Made by a program: the position numbers and the translations under genes. From JAZLJD01 sp045617725 (GTDB taxonomy: Bacteria > Bacillota > Clostridia > Lachnospirales > Lachnospiraceae): DNA of 31,387 bases. Position 1 is the stretch's first letter. Every line of letters starts with the position of its first letter. Under the pieces are notes generated by a model. The model was given only the letters and a program-made list of their open reading frames with translations. It did no database searches and was not told the DNA's origin. The DNA is taken from positions 1 to 31,387 of the forward strand of contig JAZLJD010000013.1 in the NCBI GenBank assembly GCA_045617725.1, written 5' to 3'. Below are positions 7,642-15,561 of the stretch, one piece after another.

Positions 7642-8988
7642 ATGTTTCAGAAGAAAATAACGGGTCCTGTTAAAAGAATTTTGATTGTGTCTTTCGATGC
7701 GGTTGGAACCGAAGATCTGGCACTGCTTAAGACGCTTCCGAATTTCAAGCGTTTCTTTCGCCATGCAGCGCTCGCGGAACGTGTGGAGAGCGTATATCCT
7801 TCCATTACCTATCCCGCCCACACCACGATTGTGACGGGCCTTACCCCGGCGCATCACGGCGTTGTGAACAATTATCAGATGCAGCCCGAGCGTTTCGATT
7901 CCCCGGACTGGATGTGGCAGCGTTCCTTCGTCAAGGGTCCCACCCTGTACGACGCTGCTGCCGAGCAACTCGGTTTTAAGGTAGCTTCCATTCTCTGGCC
8001 TGTTACGGCCGGAGCCAAAATAAAATATAACGCACCGGAGATTTTGGCAAACCGCCCCTGGCAGAGTCAGGCGGTTGAGTGCCTGAAAGCGGGCAGTCCG
8101 CTCTTTGAAGCAGCACTCATAAAGCGTTTTCCGCATGTTATGGATGGCGTGAACCAGCCGAATCTGGACAATTTTGCCATGCTTTCGGCACTGGATACGC
8201 AGCTTCGGTTTCGCCCCGATATGATGCTTTTGCATTTGACCGACGTAGATACACTGCGCCACAAGCACGGGGTGCATTCGAAGGAAGCAACGGAGGCACT
8301 CAAGCGCCACGACAAGCGGTTGGGCGAGCTTTTGGCCGTATTGTCTCATATTGAGAACGCCGGAAGTTATGAGGACGGATTCCCCAAATTCAAGGAGACC
8401 GCCATTGTTCTTTTGGGCGATCATTATCAGAAGGATATTCATACGATGTCCTATCCGAACTATTATCTTTGGAAAAAGGGTTATATCAAAGTAAGACGGG
8501 ACAAAATCATTGATTACACGGCTTATGCGCAGACCGCAGACGGTGCCTGCTATATTTACGTGAATCATAAGAAGGGATTAAGTGCCGCTTTCATGAAGAA
8601 GCTGGAAGCGGATATTCATAAGATGGCAGCCCATGAAGGCTTTGGCATTCAGAAGGTTTTCGATTCGGGGAAAGCCGCAAAGCTCGGTGCGGACCCGGGA
8701 TGTGCGTTCATGCTGGAAGGAAAGGACGGGTATGCGTTCGGCAGTGATTATCTGGTACCGTATCTCCCTGTATCGCAGGTTGACTCGCACAAAAAAGTCG
8801 CAAGTCACGGCTATCTTCCCAAGGATGACAGCTACACAACCTTCTTTGGAATGACGGGAGCCGGTGTACGGGAAGGAACAAAGCTTCCCCGCATGCAGCT
8901 CATTGACGAAGGCCCGACCATCGCAGCCCTTTTGGGAATCGATATCGGAATGGTTGACGGCCGCGTAATACGGGAAGCTCTGAATTAA
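7642..8988 (+). CDS. Alkaline-phosphatase superfamily phosphodiesterase (NPP-like)
   Basis: This belongs to the type I phosphodiesterase/nucleotide pyrophosphatase branch, which hydrolyses phosphodiesters or phosphomonoesters with two metal ions. Motifs are complete: Asp19 in VSFDAVG, the likely nucleophile Thr56 in PSITYPAHTT, Asp203 with His207 or His209 in DVDTLRHKHG, Asp260-His261 in LLGDHYQKD, and a late metal histidine in VASHGYLP. At 448 residues it is the usual size. No signal peptide is visible, so action in the cytoplasm is likely, unlike many secreted relatives. The natural substrate cannot be told. It starts 5 bases after rarA; its stop overlaps the convergent DUF4364 gene by a few bases. 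Confidence 0.88.
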   Translation: MFQKKITGPVKRILIVSFDAVGTEDLALLKTLPNFKRFFRHAALAERVESVYPSITYPAHTTIVTGLTPAHHGVVNNYQMQPERFDSPDWMWQRSFVKGPTLYDAAAEQLGFKVASILWPVTAGAKIKYNAPEILANRPWQSQAVECLKAGSPLFEAALIKRFPHVMDGVNQPNLDNFAMLSALDTQLRFRPDMMLLHLTDVDTLRHKHGVHSKEATEALKRHDKRLGELLAVLSHIENAGSYEDGFPKFKETAIVLLGDHYQKDIHTMSYPNYYLWKKGYIKVRRDKIIDYTAYAQTADGACYIYVNHKKGLSAAFMKKLEADIHKMAAHEGFGIQKVFDSGKAAKLGADPGCAFMLEGKDGYAFGSDYLVPYLPVSQVDSHKKVASHGYLPKDDSYTTFFGMTGAGVREGTKLPRMQLIDEGPTIAALLGIDIGMVDGRVIREALN

Positions 8989-9500
8989 TCCATCAGCAGC
9001 TTGAGAAGCAACTGGTAGATGTCCTGGTTTTTGGCAGTAAAATTATTGCAGGCAGCCTGTGCAAGATCCTCGGTGGGGAAGTTCAGCTTGATGGTCAGAA
9101 GGTCGGAATCCCGCTCGTGAATGACCATGGCAGCCTCGTACTCACCACTCGTGAGCCGGTAGCAATCGGCAGTGACGGCCAGCTCGTTGATGAGCTCCAT
9201 TTCATTCTTTTTAAGGTACTCGTTGATGGATTTTTTGATATCCTCATCGAGACGGCCCGTGAAGAAATTACTGGCTTCCTGACCCTCGGCGGTAAGCGAA
9301 ATAAAGGTGCGGTTTCGGATGATTTCTTCCCGAATCAGCCCGGTCTCATTTAGCTCGGCCATGGCCTCCCGAAACTGGAGATAGGTCATGTAGCCGGCAT
9401 CCAGAACGAAATCGCTCATCTGCGACTGTGTAAGCGGGTGCTTCACCCTGCTTAAGGAATAAAGAATGATTAATTTGTAGAAAGTCAGGGAATCCTGCAT
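8985..9500 (-). CDS. DUF4364 family protein, winged-helix-like
   Basis: The 171-residue product matches what I know of the clostridial family DUF4364. Residues 1 to about 75 look like a winged-helix DNA-binding domain (LTQSQMSDFVLDAGYMTYLQFREAMAEL region, then FISLTAEG), followed by a mixed alpha/beta C-terminal half. A role as a transcription regulator is plausible but unproven. I chose the ATG at 9500 because AAGGAG stands 8 bases before it; the in-frame ATG 12 codons upstream (9536) lies inside the end of the radical SAM gene and has no better site. It is the last gene of the reverse operon and converges on the phosphatase gene with overlapping stop codons (TTAA at 8985-8988). Confidence 0.8.
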   Translation of the reverse strand: MQDSLTFYKLIILYSLSRVKHPLTQSQMSDFVLDAGYMTYLQFREAMAELNETGLIREEIIRNRTFISLTAEGQEASNFFTGRLDEDIKKSINEYLKKNEMELINELAVTADCYRLTSGEYEAAMVIHERDSDLLTIKLNFPTEDLAQAACNNFTAKNQDIYQLLLKLLMD

Positions 9501-9520
9501 GCTTTGTACTCCTTGATTGC

Positions 9521-10537
9521 CTACAAAAGCAGGCAACCCTGTGTGATGTTACCGAGTTTCATTTCGTGACGAATCGCATTCAGCACGTGATGCTTGTTCT
9601 GCGACCAGTCGGGGGCTATCAGCTGTGATTTCGGACCATCGCCGGTCAGCCTGTGCACGACGATATCCGGCCTTAAGTGTCCGAGGACAAAAACGATGTC
9701 CTGTACATATTCCTGTTCGCTAAGGGTCTTAAAAAGGCCGCGTTCGTAACAGGTGGCAAGGTCGGTGCCCTTAAGAACATGAAGCAGCTGAAGCTTGATG
9801 CCAAAGATTGGAAGGCGGTTTACATAACTCAACGTGTTCAGGTAATCCTCCCGCGTCTCAAGCGAAAGTGCGGGGGAGTAACCTTGGGAATCAACAGACA
9901 GGTCGCCGGACCCGGTGGCCACAGACAAGTCACCGAAATCGCCGGATACGAGCCGGTTGCAGGACCCGTGCAGGTTGCAGGACCCGCTTGGGGTCGGAAG
10001 TCCGAGTATCAGGTGACAGATGACGGGGATTCCGATATTATGTAAACTTGCAACTGCATTTTCGAATACTTCATTATTATAGCCTCGTCGTATGAACGAG
10101 GCTGTTTTTTCATTGGCGGTTTGAAAACCGAGTTCTATCCAGATGAATTTGTCGGGATAATCGTGGAGGCACTCTTTCAAAACGGCGAGCACCTCGTCCG
10201 AAAGACAGTCGGGGCGGGTTCCTATGGAGAGACCCGCATAGCGCTCATCGGACAGAAGCGTGCGATAGACCCGCCTTAAATAGGAGGGTGCCGCATAGGT
10301 GTTTGTAAAGGCCTGCAGGTACGCAATAAGGGAACGGGGGGCTGCTTCCGGCTTGCTATCAGAATCATAGGGAAGCGAAAAGTCACCGCTTCCGCCCGCA
10401 CTGCAGAAGATACACCCGCCGGTTCCGATGGTGCCGTCCCGGTTAGGACAGGTCATTTGGGCGGAAAGAGCTTCCTTTGAAAGCTTCCGCCCGAATTCCT
10501 TAAGAAAATATTCACTTAGTGAATAGAAACGTTCCAT
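9521..10537 (-). CDS. Radical SAM protein, YtqA/YhcC type (TIGR01212)
   Basis: This family carries a 4Fe-4S cluster that splits S-adenosylmethionine; its reaction is not established. The cluster cysteines are Cys30, Cys42 and Cys45 in CPNRDG...GGCIFC, followed by GGSGDF. SIGTRPDCL and the FIWIELGFQTANEKT segment match the family. The family segment HLILGLP-ETREDY is interrupted: between Pro181 and about Glu227 lie some 45 extra residues rich in Gly, Ser, Asp and Asn, encoded by short direct DNA repeats (see the repeat entry at 9894). The reading frame stays open and the C-terminal half looks normal, so the protein is probably still made. It starts 3 bases after the malic enzyme gene and ends 20 bases before the DUF4364 start. 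Confidence 0.9.
   Translation of the reverse strand: MERFYSLSEYFLKEFGRKLSKEALSAQMTCPNRDGTIGTGGCIFCSAGGSGDFSLPYDSDSKPEAAPRSLIAYLQAFTNTYAAPSYLRRVYRTLLSDERYAGLSIGTRPDCLSDEVLAVLKECLHDYPDKFIWIELGFQTANEKTASFIRRGYNNEVFENAVASLHNIGIPVICHLILGLPTPSGSCNLHGSCNRLVSGDFGDLSVATGSGDLSVDSQGYSPALSLETREDYLNTLSYVNRLPIFGIKLQLLHVLKGTDLATCYERGLFKTLSEQEYVQDIVFVLGHLRPDIVVHRLTGDGPKSQLIAPDWSQNKHHVLNAIRHEMKLGNITQGCLLL
9894..9986 (-). repeat. In-frame repeat-built insertion inside the radical SAM gene
   Basis: Two pairs of direct repeats are visible on the plus strand. GGTTGCAGGACCCG occurs at 9955-9968 and 9973-9986, a period of 18 bases. ACAGACARGTCRCCGR occurs at 9894-9909 and 9921-9936, a period of 27 bases. Both periods are multiples of three, so the expansion keeps the frame and encodes GSCN-LH-GSCN and GDLSV...GDLSV. 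The whole insertion runs from about 9860 to 9994 by comparison with the family pattern. Confidence 0.7.
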
Positions 10538-10540
10538 GTA

Positions 10541-11692
10541 TTATCGGATATGTGCTTTGACAGCCTCAGCGACCGCATCGGCTACATACGGATTGAAGGC
10601 TTCGGGGATGATGTACTCCTCGTTCAGCTCATCGTCCTTTACCAAAGCGGCAATAGCGAGTGCGGCTGCCATCTTCATCTCCTCGGTAATCTGGCGTGCA
10701 CGGCCTTCCAGTGCTCCACGGAAGATGCCGGGGAAGGCGATTACGTTATTAACCTGGTTCGGGAAGTCGCTGCGACCGGTACCAACGATACGGGCACCTG
10801 CTTTCAGTGCTTCGTCCGGCATGATTTCGGGGACCGGATTAGCCATGGCAAGAATAATGGCATCCCTGTTCATGGTTTTTACCATGTCGCCGGTGAGACA
10901 GCCGGGTGCGGAGACGCCAATAAAAATGTCGGCTCCCTTCACTGCATCGGCGAGACTTCCGGAGAGATTCTCAAGGTTTGTTACCTCGCTCATGCGCTTC
11001 TGCATCCAGTTGAGACGCTCGTCTCCCTTGCGGATGATGCCCTTGGAATTGCACAGAATTACGTTCGAGAAACCATAGTTCATAAGGAGCTTGCAAATAG
11101 CAATACCTGCGGCTCCTGCACCGTTGATGACTACATGGCAGTCAGCGGGTTCTTTTTTGACAATCTTTAATGCATTAATCAAAGCAGCGAGAACAACGAT
11201 GGCTGTACCGTGCTGATCGTCGTGGAAAACGGGAATGTTTAAGGTAGCCTTCAGACGTTCCTCGATTTCGAAGCATCTGGGGGCGGAAATGTCCTCTAAG
11301 TTGATTCCGCCGTAGCTGGGAGCAAGATAGGTAACGGTCTTGATGATCTCTTCGGTATCCTGTGTATCGAGGCAGATGGGAACGGCGTTGACCCCGCCGA
11401 ATTCCTTGAAGAGAACAGCCTTACCTTCCATAACCGGCATGGCAGCGTAGGGACCGATGTTTCCGAGACCCAAAACCGCACTTCCGTCCGAAACGACGGC
11501 GATGGTATTGGCCTTCATGGTATATTTATAAGCAGCTTCCGCATCCTCGGCGATGACCTTGCAGGGCTCTGCGACACCGGGGGTGTAAGCAAGAGAGAGG
11601 TCCTCGCGACTCTTAACGGGAGACTTTGCGGTGGTTTCGATTTTACCAATCCATTCTTCATGGAGCTTGAGTGCTTTTTCAGCTGTAGTCAT
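10541..11692 (-). CDS. Malic enzyme (oxaloacetate-decarboxylating, short form)
   Basis: The enzyme converts malate to pyruvate and carbon dioxide with reduction of NAD(P). The 383-residue length is that of the bacterial short form without a phosphotransacetylase-like tail. Visible residues are Tyr36 in LAYTPGVAEPC, Lys91 in GKAVLFKEFGG, the metal-binding Glu133-Asp134 in NLEDIS and Asp158-Asp159 in FHDDQHGTA, and the dinucleotide site INGAGAAGIA (about 189-198). Cofactor choice cannot be decided from this. It is the first gene of the reverse operon and has a well-formed promoter at 11786-11814. The start is the ATG at 11692, with an AAGAGGAAAA-type ribosome site. Confidence 0.95.
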   Translation of the reverse strand: MTTAEKALKLHEEWIGKIETTAKSPVKSREDLSLAYTPGVAEPCKVIAEDAEAAYKYTMKANTIAVVSDGSAVLGLGNIGPYAAMPVMEGKAVLFKEFGGVNAVPICLDTQDTEEIIKTVTYLAPSYGGINLEDISAPRCFEIEERLKATLNIPVFHDDQHGTAIVVLAALINALKIVKKEPADCHVVINGAGAAGIAICKLLMNYGFSNVILCNSKGIIRKGDERLNWMQKRMSEVTNLENLSGSLADAVKGADIFIGVSAPGCLTGDMVKTMNRDAIILAMANPVPEIMPDEALKAGARIVGTGRSDFPNQVNNVIAFPGIFRGALEGRARQITEEMKMAAALAIAALVKDDELNEEYIIPEAFNPYVADAVAEAVKAHIR

Positions 11693-11785
11693 AGTATTTT
11701 CCTCTTATATTTATGATAATCGTAATGAAGCATTTTCATTCAGCAAGGCGGCTTGCTTCGTTCAAAACTGCTTTTTGACCTTTGT

Positions 11786-11814
11786 ATCATATAATATTTG
11801 GTAATATTGTGCAA
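11786..11814 (-). promoter_or_regulatory. Sigma-A promoter of the malic enzyme operon
   Basis: On the minus strand TTGCAC (11814-11809), a 17-base spacer and TATGAT (11791-11786). Its -35 box directly abuts the -35 box of the divergent rho promoter. It leaves a leader of roughly 85 bases before the start codon. Confidence 0.8.
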
Positions 11815-11843
11815 TTGATTATTTCTTTACCGAATGTTATAAT
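11815..11843 (+). promoter_or_regulatory. Sigma-A promoter of rho
   Basis: TTGATT (11815-11820), a 17-base spacer ending in TGT, and TATAAT (11838-11843): a good -35 with an extended, consensus -10. It leaves a leader of about 65 bases before the rho ATG. Confidence 0.88.
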
Positions 11844-11915
11844 GAGTGCCACAAGTCAATGAACACATCTTGTTTTAAAATCCCCGTTATTGCAATTATT
11901 CTATGGAGGTATTTG

Positions 11916-13271
11916 ATGAGAGAAAAGTATGAATCACTGGCGCTTTCTGACTTGCGCGAAATTGCCAAGGCGCGAGGCATGAAGGGTATATCCACCCTTA
12001 AGAAAGCGGAACTTATTGAGGCCATGCTGGCTGAAGATGAGAAAGACAAGGCAATGGGAAAGGATGTTGAACCGAAGCCCGTATTGGTGGCTCCCGGTGC
12101 CCGCAGACCGACTCCCGAGGAAGAAGAGAAACCGAATGCTGAACTTGACAGCGGTGTAATTGCAAAGGGTATCCTGGAAATTATGCCGGATGGATTCGGA
12201 TTCATCCGTTCCGCGAACTATCTTCCGGGAGAGAACGATGTGTATGTAGCACCGAGCCAGATTCGCCGTTTCAATTTGAAGACCGGCGATATTGTGGAAG
12301 GCAATACCAGAATCAAGTCACAGAACGAGAAATTTTCTGCGCTTCTTTTTGTCCGCAAGGTAAACGGCTTCCCTCCGGAGGCAGCAGCCAGAAGAGGCGA
12401 CTTCGAGCGTATGACTCCGATTTTCCCGGATCACAGACTGAAGCTGGAGACACCGTCCTGCTCCATCGCCATGCGAGTTATGGATCTTTTAAGCCCGATT
12501 GGTCGTGGGCAGAGAGGTATGATTGTTTCACCGCCCAAGGCCGGCAAGACTACCTTATTAAAGGAAGTTGCACGTTCCATCAAGGCCAATCACCCGGACA
12601 TTCACCTTCTCGTGCTCCTGATTGACGAGCGTCCCGAGGAAGTAACCGATATCCGTGAGGCAATTGAAGGACCGAATGCCGAGGTTATCTACTCTACCTT
12701 TGATGAGCTCCCCGAGCATCACAAGAGAGTAGCGGAGATGGTAATCGAGAGAGCCAAGCGTCTCGTGGAGCACAAGAAGGATGTTATGATTCTTCTCGAT
12801 TCCATTACGAGACTTACGCGTGCGTATAACCTGACGGTGCCGTCTTCGGGCCGTACCTTATCGGGTGGTCTCGATCCTGCCGCCCTGCACATGCCCAAGC
12901 GTTTCTTCGGCGCAGCCCGTAACATGCGTGAGGGAGGAAGTCTGACCATTCTTGCCACCGCACTTGTGGATACCGGCAGTAAGATGGACGATGTGGTATA
13001 TGAGGAATTCAAGGGAACCGGTAACATGGAAATGGTGCTTGACCGTAAGCTTTCCGAGAAGCGTATTTTCCCGGCCATCGATATTCCGAAGTCCGGAACC
13101 CGTCGCGAGGATTTGCTTTTGGCCCCGGAGGAACTGGCTGCCGTAACGAAGCTTCGTAAGGCTATGAATGGCCTGAAAGCAGACGAAGCCGTGGATCAAA
13201 TTCTGGATATGTTCTCAAAAACCAGGGACAATCGCGAGTTTGTTTATCAGGTAGAAAAGAAAATCATGTAA
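11916..13271 (+). CDS. rho: Transcription termination factor Rho
   Basis: Rho is the hexameric RNA helicase that ends transcription. The 451-residue protein has an N-terminal helical SAP-like domain (LALSDLREIAKARG), a short charged, proline-containing linker (about 45-75), the cold-shock RNA-binding domain (GILEIMPDGFGFIR to DIVEG), and the ATPase core with P-loop PPKAGKTT (206-213), LLIDERPEEVTD and the LDSITRLTRAYN segment. The Q-loop/R-loop region RTLSGGLDP is present. It is slightly longer than the 420 or so residues of E. coli Rho because of the linker. The ATG at 11916 is chosen for GGAGG 6 bases upstream; an upstream ATG at 11859 has no ribosome site. rpmE follows with its own promoter. 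Confidence 0.97.
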   Translation: MREKYESLALSDLREIAKARGMKGISTLKKAELIEAMLAEDEKDKAMGKDVEPKPVLVAPGARRPTPEEEEKPNAELDSGVIAKGILEIMPDGFGFIRSANYLPGENDVYVAPSQIRRFNLKTGDIVEGNTRIKSQNEKFSALLFVRKVNGFPPEAAARRGDFERMTPIFPDHRLKLETPSCSIAMRVMDLLSPIGRGQRGMIVSPPKAGKTTLLKEVARSIKANHPDIHLLVLLIDERPEEVTDIREAIEGPNAEVIYSTFDELPEHHKRVAEMVIERAKRLVEHKKDVMILLDSITRLTRAYNLTVPSSGRTLSGGLDPAALHMPKRFFGAARNMREGGSLTILATALVDTGSKMDDVVYEEFKGTGNMEMVLDRKLSEKRIFPAIDIPKSGTRREDLLLAPEELAAVTKLRKAMNGLKADEAVDQILDMFSKTRDNREFVYQVEKKIM

Positions 13272-13287
13272 TTTGCAGAATTTCTTC

Positions 13288-13316
13288 TTGCATACCTTAA
13301 AGTCGTATGTTAGAAT
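13288..13316 (+). promoter_or_regulatory. Sigma-A promoter of rpmE
   Basis: TTGCAT (13288-13293), a 17-base spacer ending in TGT, TAGAAT (13311-13316). The leader to the rpmE ATG is about 50 bases. No L31 autoregulatory structure was recognised in it. Confidence 0.82.
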
Positions 13317-13373
13317 GATAAAGCTGTTTTATGGGATGAGACGATTATTTTTTAACATAGAGAGGTGAACGTA

Positions 13374-13580
13374 ATGAAGGAAGGAATTCATCCTGAGTAC
13401 TATCAGGCAACTGTAACTTGCAACTGTGGTAATACCTTTGTAACCGGTTCCACAAAACCTGAAATCCACGTCGAGGTTTGCTCGAAGTGCCATTCATTCT
13501 ATACCGGTCAGCAGAAGGCTACACAGGCACGCGGACGTATTGATAAGTTCAATAAGAAATACGGCGTAGAAAGTAAATAA
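13374..13580 (+). CDS. rpmE: 50S ribosomal protein L31
   Basis: L31 is a small protein of the large ribosomal subunit that helps bridge the subunits. The 68-residue product starts MKEGIHPEYY and has two cysteine pairs, CNC and CSKC, marking the zinc-binding form. The C-terminus GRIDKFNKKYG is typical. The ATG at 13374 is chosen because GAGGTG stands 6 bases before it; an in-frame GTG at 13365 overlaps that site. It has its own promoter and is followed by a hairpin, so it may be expressed apart from the genes after it, although rpmE-yqhQ-prmC-prfA is a common clostridial gene order. Confidence 0.96.
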   Translation: MKEGIHPEYYQATVTCNCGNTFVTGSTKPEIHVEVCSKCHSFYTGQQKATQARGRIDKFNKKYGVESK

Positions 13581-13590
13581 TTACTTTGAA

Positions 13591-13625
13591 AGGTTGAGGT
13601 AGTTGCTATCTCAACCTTCTTTGTT
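13591..13625 (+). terminator. Hairpin after rpmE, probable partial terminator
   Basis: AGGTTGAG (13591-13598) pairs with CTCAACCT (13610-13617), extended inward by G-T and three further pairs to leave a 3-base loop. The following TCTTTGTTATTT is only moderately T-rich, so some read-through into yqhQ is likely. Confidence 0.72.
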
Positions 13626-13658
13626 ATTTGAGCAGATTTATGCGATGCGAGGTTCGGT

Positions 13659-14684
13659 ATGAAGCGTAGAGTGAGAAAATGCTATTCGGGAATCGGCGGA
13701 CAGGCCGTCCTGGAAGGCGTTATGATGAAGAACAAAGAAAAGTATGCGGTAGCAGTGCGTACCAAAGACGGCAACATCAGTGTGGAAGTCGATGAGTACC
13801 CCGGTCTTGTGAAGGGCGCGTGGGTTCAGAAGGTCCCTTTTGTACGTGGTGTCATTAACTTCATTGATTCCATGGTTTTGGGCGTTCGTGCCATTAATTA
13901 CTCTGCGGAATTTTACGATGAGGATGACCGTGATGAAACCGTAGTGGACAAGGCTGCCGATAAAGTAAGCGGTGGCAAGGGCGAGCAGATTATGATGCTG
14001 GGAACCGTTATCCTGGCTCTGATTCTGGCAATTGCCCTGTTTGTGGTGCTCCCGTATGTAGTCAGTTCCCTGATTGTGAAACGTTTTGACATTGTGAATG
14101 ACAGCTACCTGGCATTAATCGAAGGCGGTGTGCGCATTCTTGTTTTCCTGTTGTACATCACATCCATCTCGCTTTTGAGTGACATTCATCGTTTGTATAT
14201 GTATCACGGTGCTGAGCATAAGTGCATCAACTGCCTCGAGAAGGGCCATGAACTGACCGTTTCCGAGGTTAAGAAATGCTCCAGACTGCACAAACGCTGC
14301 GGTACAAGCTTTTTGTTTTTGGTAGTGCTTGTAAGCGTTGTCGTTTTTGTCTTTATTCCGAAGTTTGATACCGTGTGGCTGCGCCTTTTGGTGAGACTGG
14401 CCCTGGTTCCTGTTGTTGCAGGTATTTCCTATGAAATTCTGCGCATCGCCGGCCGCTATGAAAACGCCTTTACGAAGGTTATTTCCGCACCCGGCATGAT
14501 GATGCAGTACCTTACAACGAAGGAGCCGACGGACGATATGATTGAAGTGGCAATCGAATCCGTAAACGCAATCTTCAACTGGCGTGAGTTCATCGCAACC
14601 AAGTTCGGAAACGAGGAATCCGCAGAACCTGCTCCTTCGGCCACCGTACCGGAACCGGCCTCTTCGGATGAAGCACAACTCTGA
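13659..14684 (+). CDS. yqhQ: DUF1385 membrane protein, YqhQ-like
   Basis: The 341-residue protein belongs to DUF1385, conserved in Firmicutes and of unknown biochemical function. It begins with the family signature GIGGQAVLEGVMMK. About four membrane segments follow (near residues 112-140, 150-173, 217-234 and 241-258). Between the second and third is the conserved YHGAEHKCINC segment (about 182-192) and then HKRCGTSFLF, whose His, Glu and Cys residues could bind a metal. The last 30 residues are Pro/Ala/Glu rich and probably disordered. It sits between rpmE and prmC in the usual order; prmC starts 10 bases after its stop. The ATG at 13659 has a weak GAGG site. Confidence 0.9.
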   Translation: MKRRVRKCYSGIGGQAVLEGVMMKNKEKYAVAVRTKDGNISVEVDEYPGLVKGAWVQKVPFVRGVINFIDSMVLGVRAINYSAEFYDEDDRDETVVDKAADKVSGGKGEQIMMLGTVILALILAIALFVVLPYVVSSLIVKRFDIVNDSYLALIEGGVRILVFLLYITSISLLSDIHRLYMYHGAEHKCINCLEKGHELTVSEVKKCSRLHKRCGTSFLFLVVLVSVVVFVFIPKFDTVWLRLLVRLALVPVVAGISYEILRIAGRYENAFTKVISAPGMMMQYLTTKEPTDDMIEVAIESVNAIFNWREFIATKFGNEESAEPAPSATVPEPASSDEAQL

Positions 14685-14694
14685 GAGGCACCCG

Positions 14695-15546
14695 ATGACC
14701 TATCGTGAATTATTAAGTGAAGGTATTGAAACCCTCCAAAATGAGGGCATAGCGGAAGCAGCCTTGGACGCAAGGCTGCTTTTGGAATATACGGCGTCCG
14801 TTTCCCGGGCATGGCTGCTTATGCACTATGACGATCCCGTGGACGGAGGTCCAAAAGAAAGTTATGTAAACCTAATTGCCCGCAGAGCAGAGCATATCCC
14901 CCTGCAACAACTTACGGGAAGTACCGGATTTATGGGACTTTCCTTTGAAGTGAATGAGCATGTTCTGATTCCGAGACAGGATACGGAAACTCTGGTTGAG
15001 GAAGCCATGCGGGAATTGTTTGACGGGATGCGTATTCTGGATATGTGTACCGGAAGCGGCTGTATTCTTTTGAGCCTTTTGCATTACAGCAATGATACGA
15101 AAGGCGTTGGCGTAGATTTGTCGGAAGATGCCCTTACGGTAGCGAGGCGGAATGCACAGCTTTTAGACCTTGAGGAGAGAGCTTGTTTTTGGCGAAGCGA
15201 TTTATACGAAGGCCTTAAGGATAGCGAGAAGTTTGATATGCTGGTTTCGAATCCCCCTTATATCAGGGAGGAGGAGTATGCGGGACTGATGCCGGAGGTT
15301 AGGGATCACGAGCCTTATATGGCGCTGGTTGCTCCGGAGGAGGGACTTTCGTTTTATCGGAGAATTCTGGAAAAGGCTCCGCAGTATTTGAACCGGGGCG
15401 CTTATGTTATGTTTGAGATCGGCTGCGAGCAGGGCGAGGCGGTTGCCTCCATGATGCGAGATGCAGGATATGCCGATGTTACGGTTGTGAAGGATTTGTC
15501 GGGCCTTGACCGCGTTGTGCGGGGCAGGTTTACGACTTTGTTATAG
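14695..15546 (+). CDS. prmC: Release factor glutamine methyltransferase
   Basis: PrmC methylates the glutamine of the GGQ motif of peptide release factors, using S-adenosylmethionine. The 283-residue protein has the N-terminal helical domain, the SAM site ILDMCTGSGCILLS and the substrate-glutamine-binding NPPY motif (186-189). FIPRQDTE-like LIPRQDTETLVEEA is also present. The ATG at 14695 gives the standard N-terminus MTYRELL and has GAGAGG upstream; longer in-frame starts lie inside yqhQ. It is directly upstream of its substrate gene prfA (15-base gap), a classical arrangement. Confidence 0.96.
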   Translation: MTYRELLSEGIETLQNEGIAEAALDARLLLEYTASVSRAWLLMHYDDPVDGGPKESYVNLIARRAEHIPLQQLTGSTGFMGLSFEVNEHVLIPRQDTETLVEEAMRELFDGMRILDMCTGSGCILLSLLHYSNDTKGVGVDLSEDALTVARRNAQLLDLEERACFWRSDLYEGLKDSEKFDMLVSNPPYIREEEYAGLMPEVRDHEPYMALVAPEEGLSFYRRILEKAPQYLNRGAYVMFEIGCEQGEAVASMMRDAGYADVTVVKDLSGLDRVVRGRFTTLL

Positions 15547-15561
15547 GAGGTCGAATCGTTT

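Noticed and set aside
11859..11915. Rho start at 11859
   Set aside because: There is no ribosome site before it, and it adds 19 hydrophobic residues not seen in Rho; the ATG at 11916 has GGAGG.
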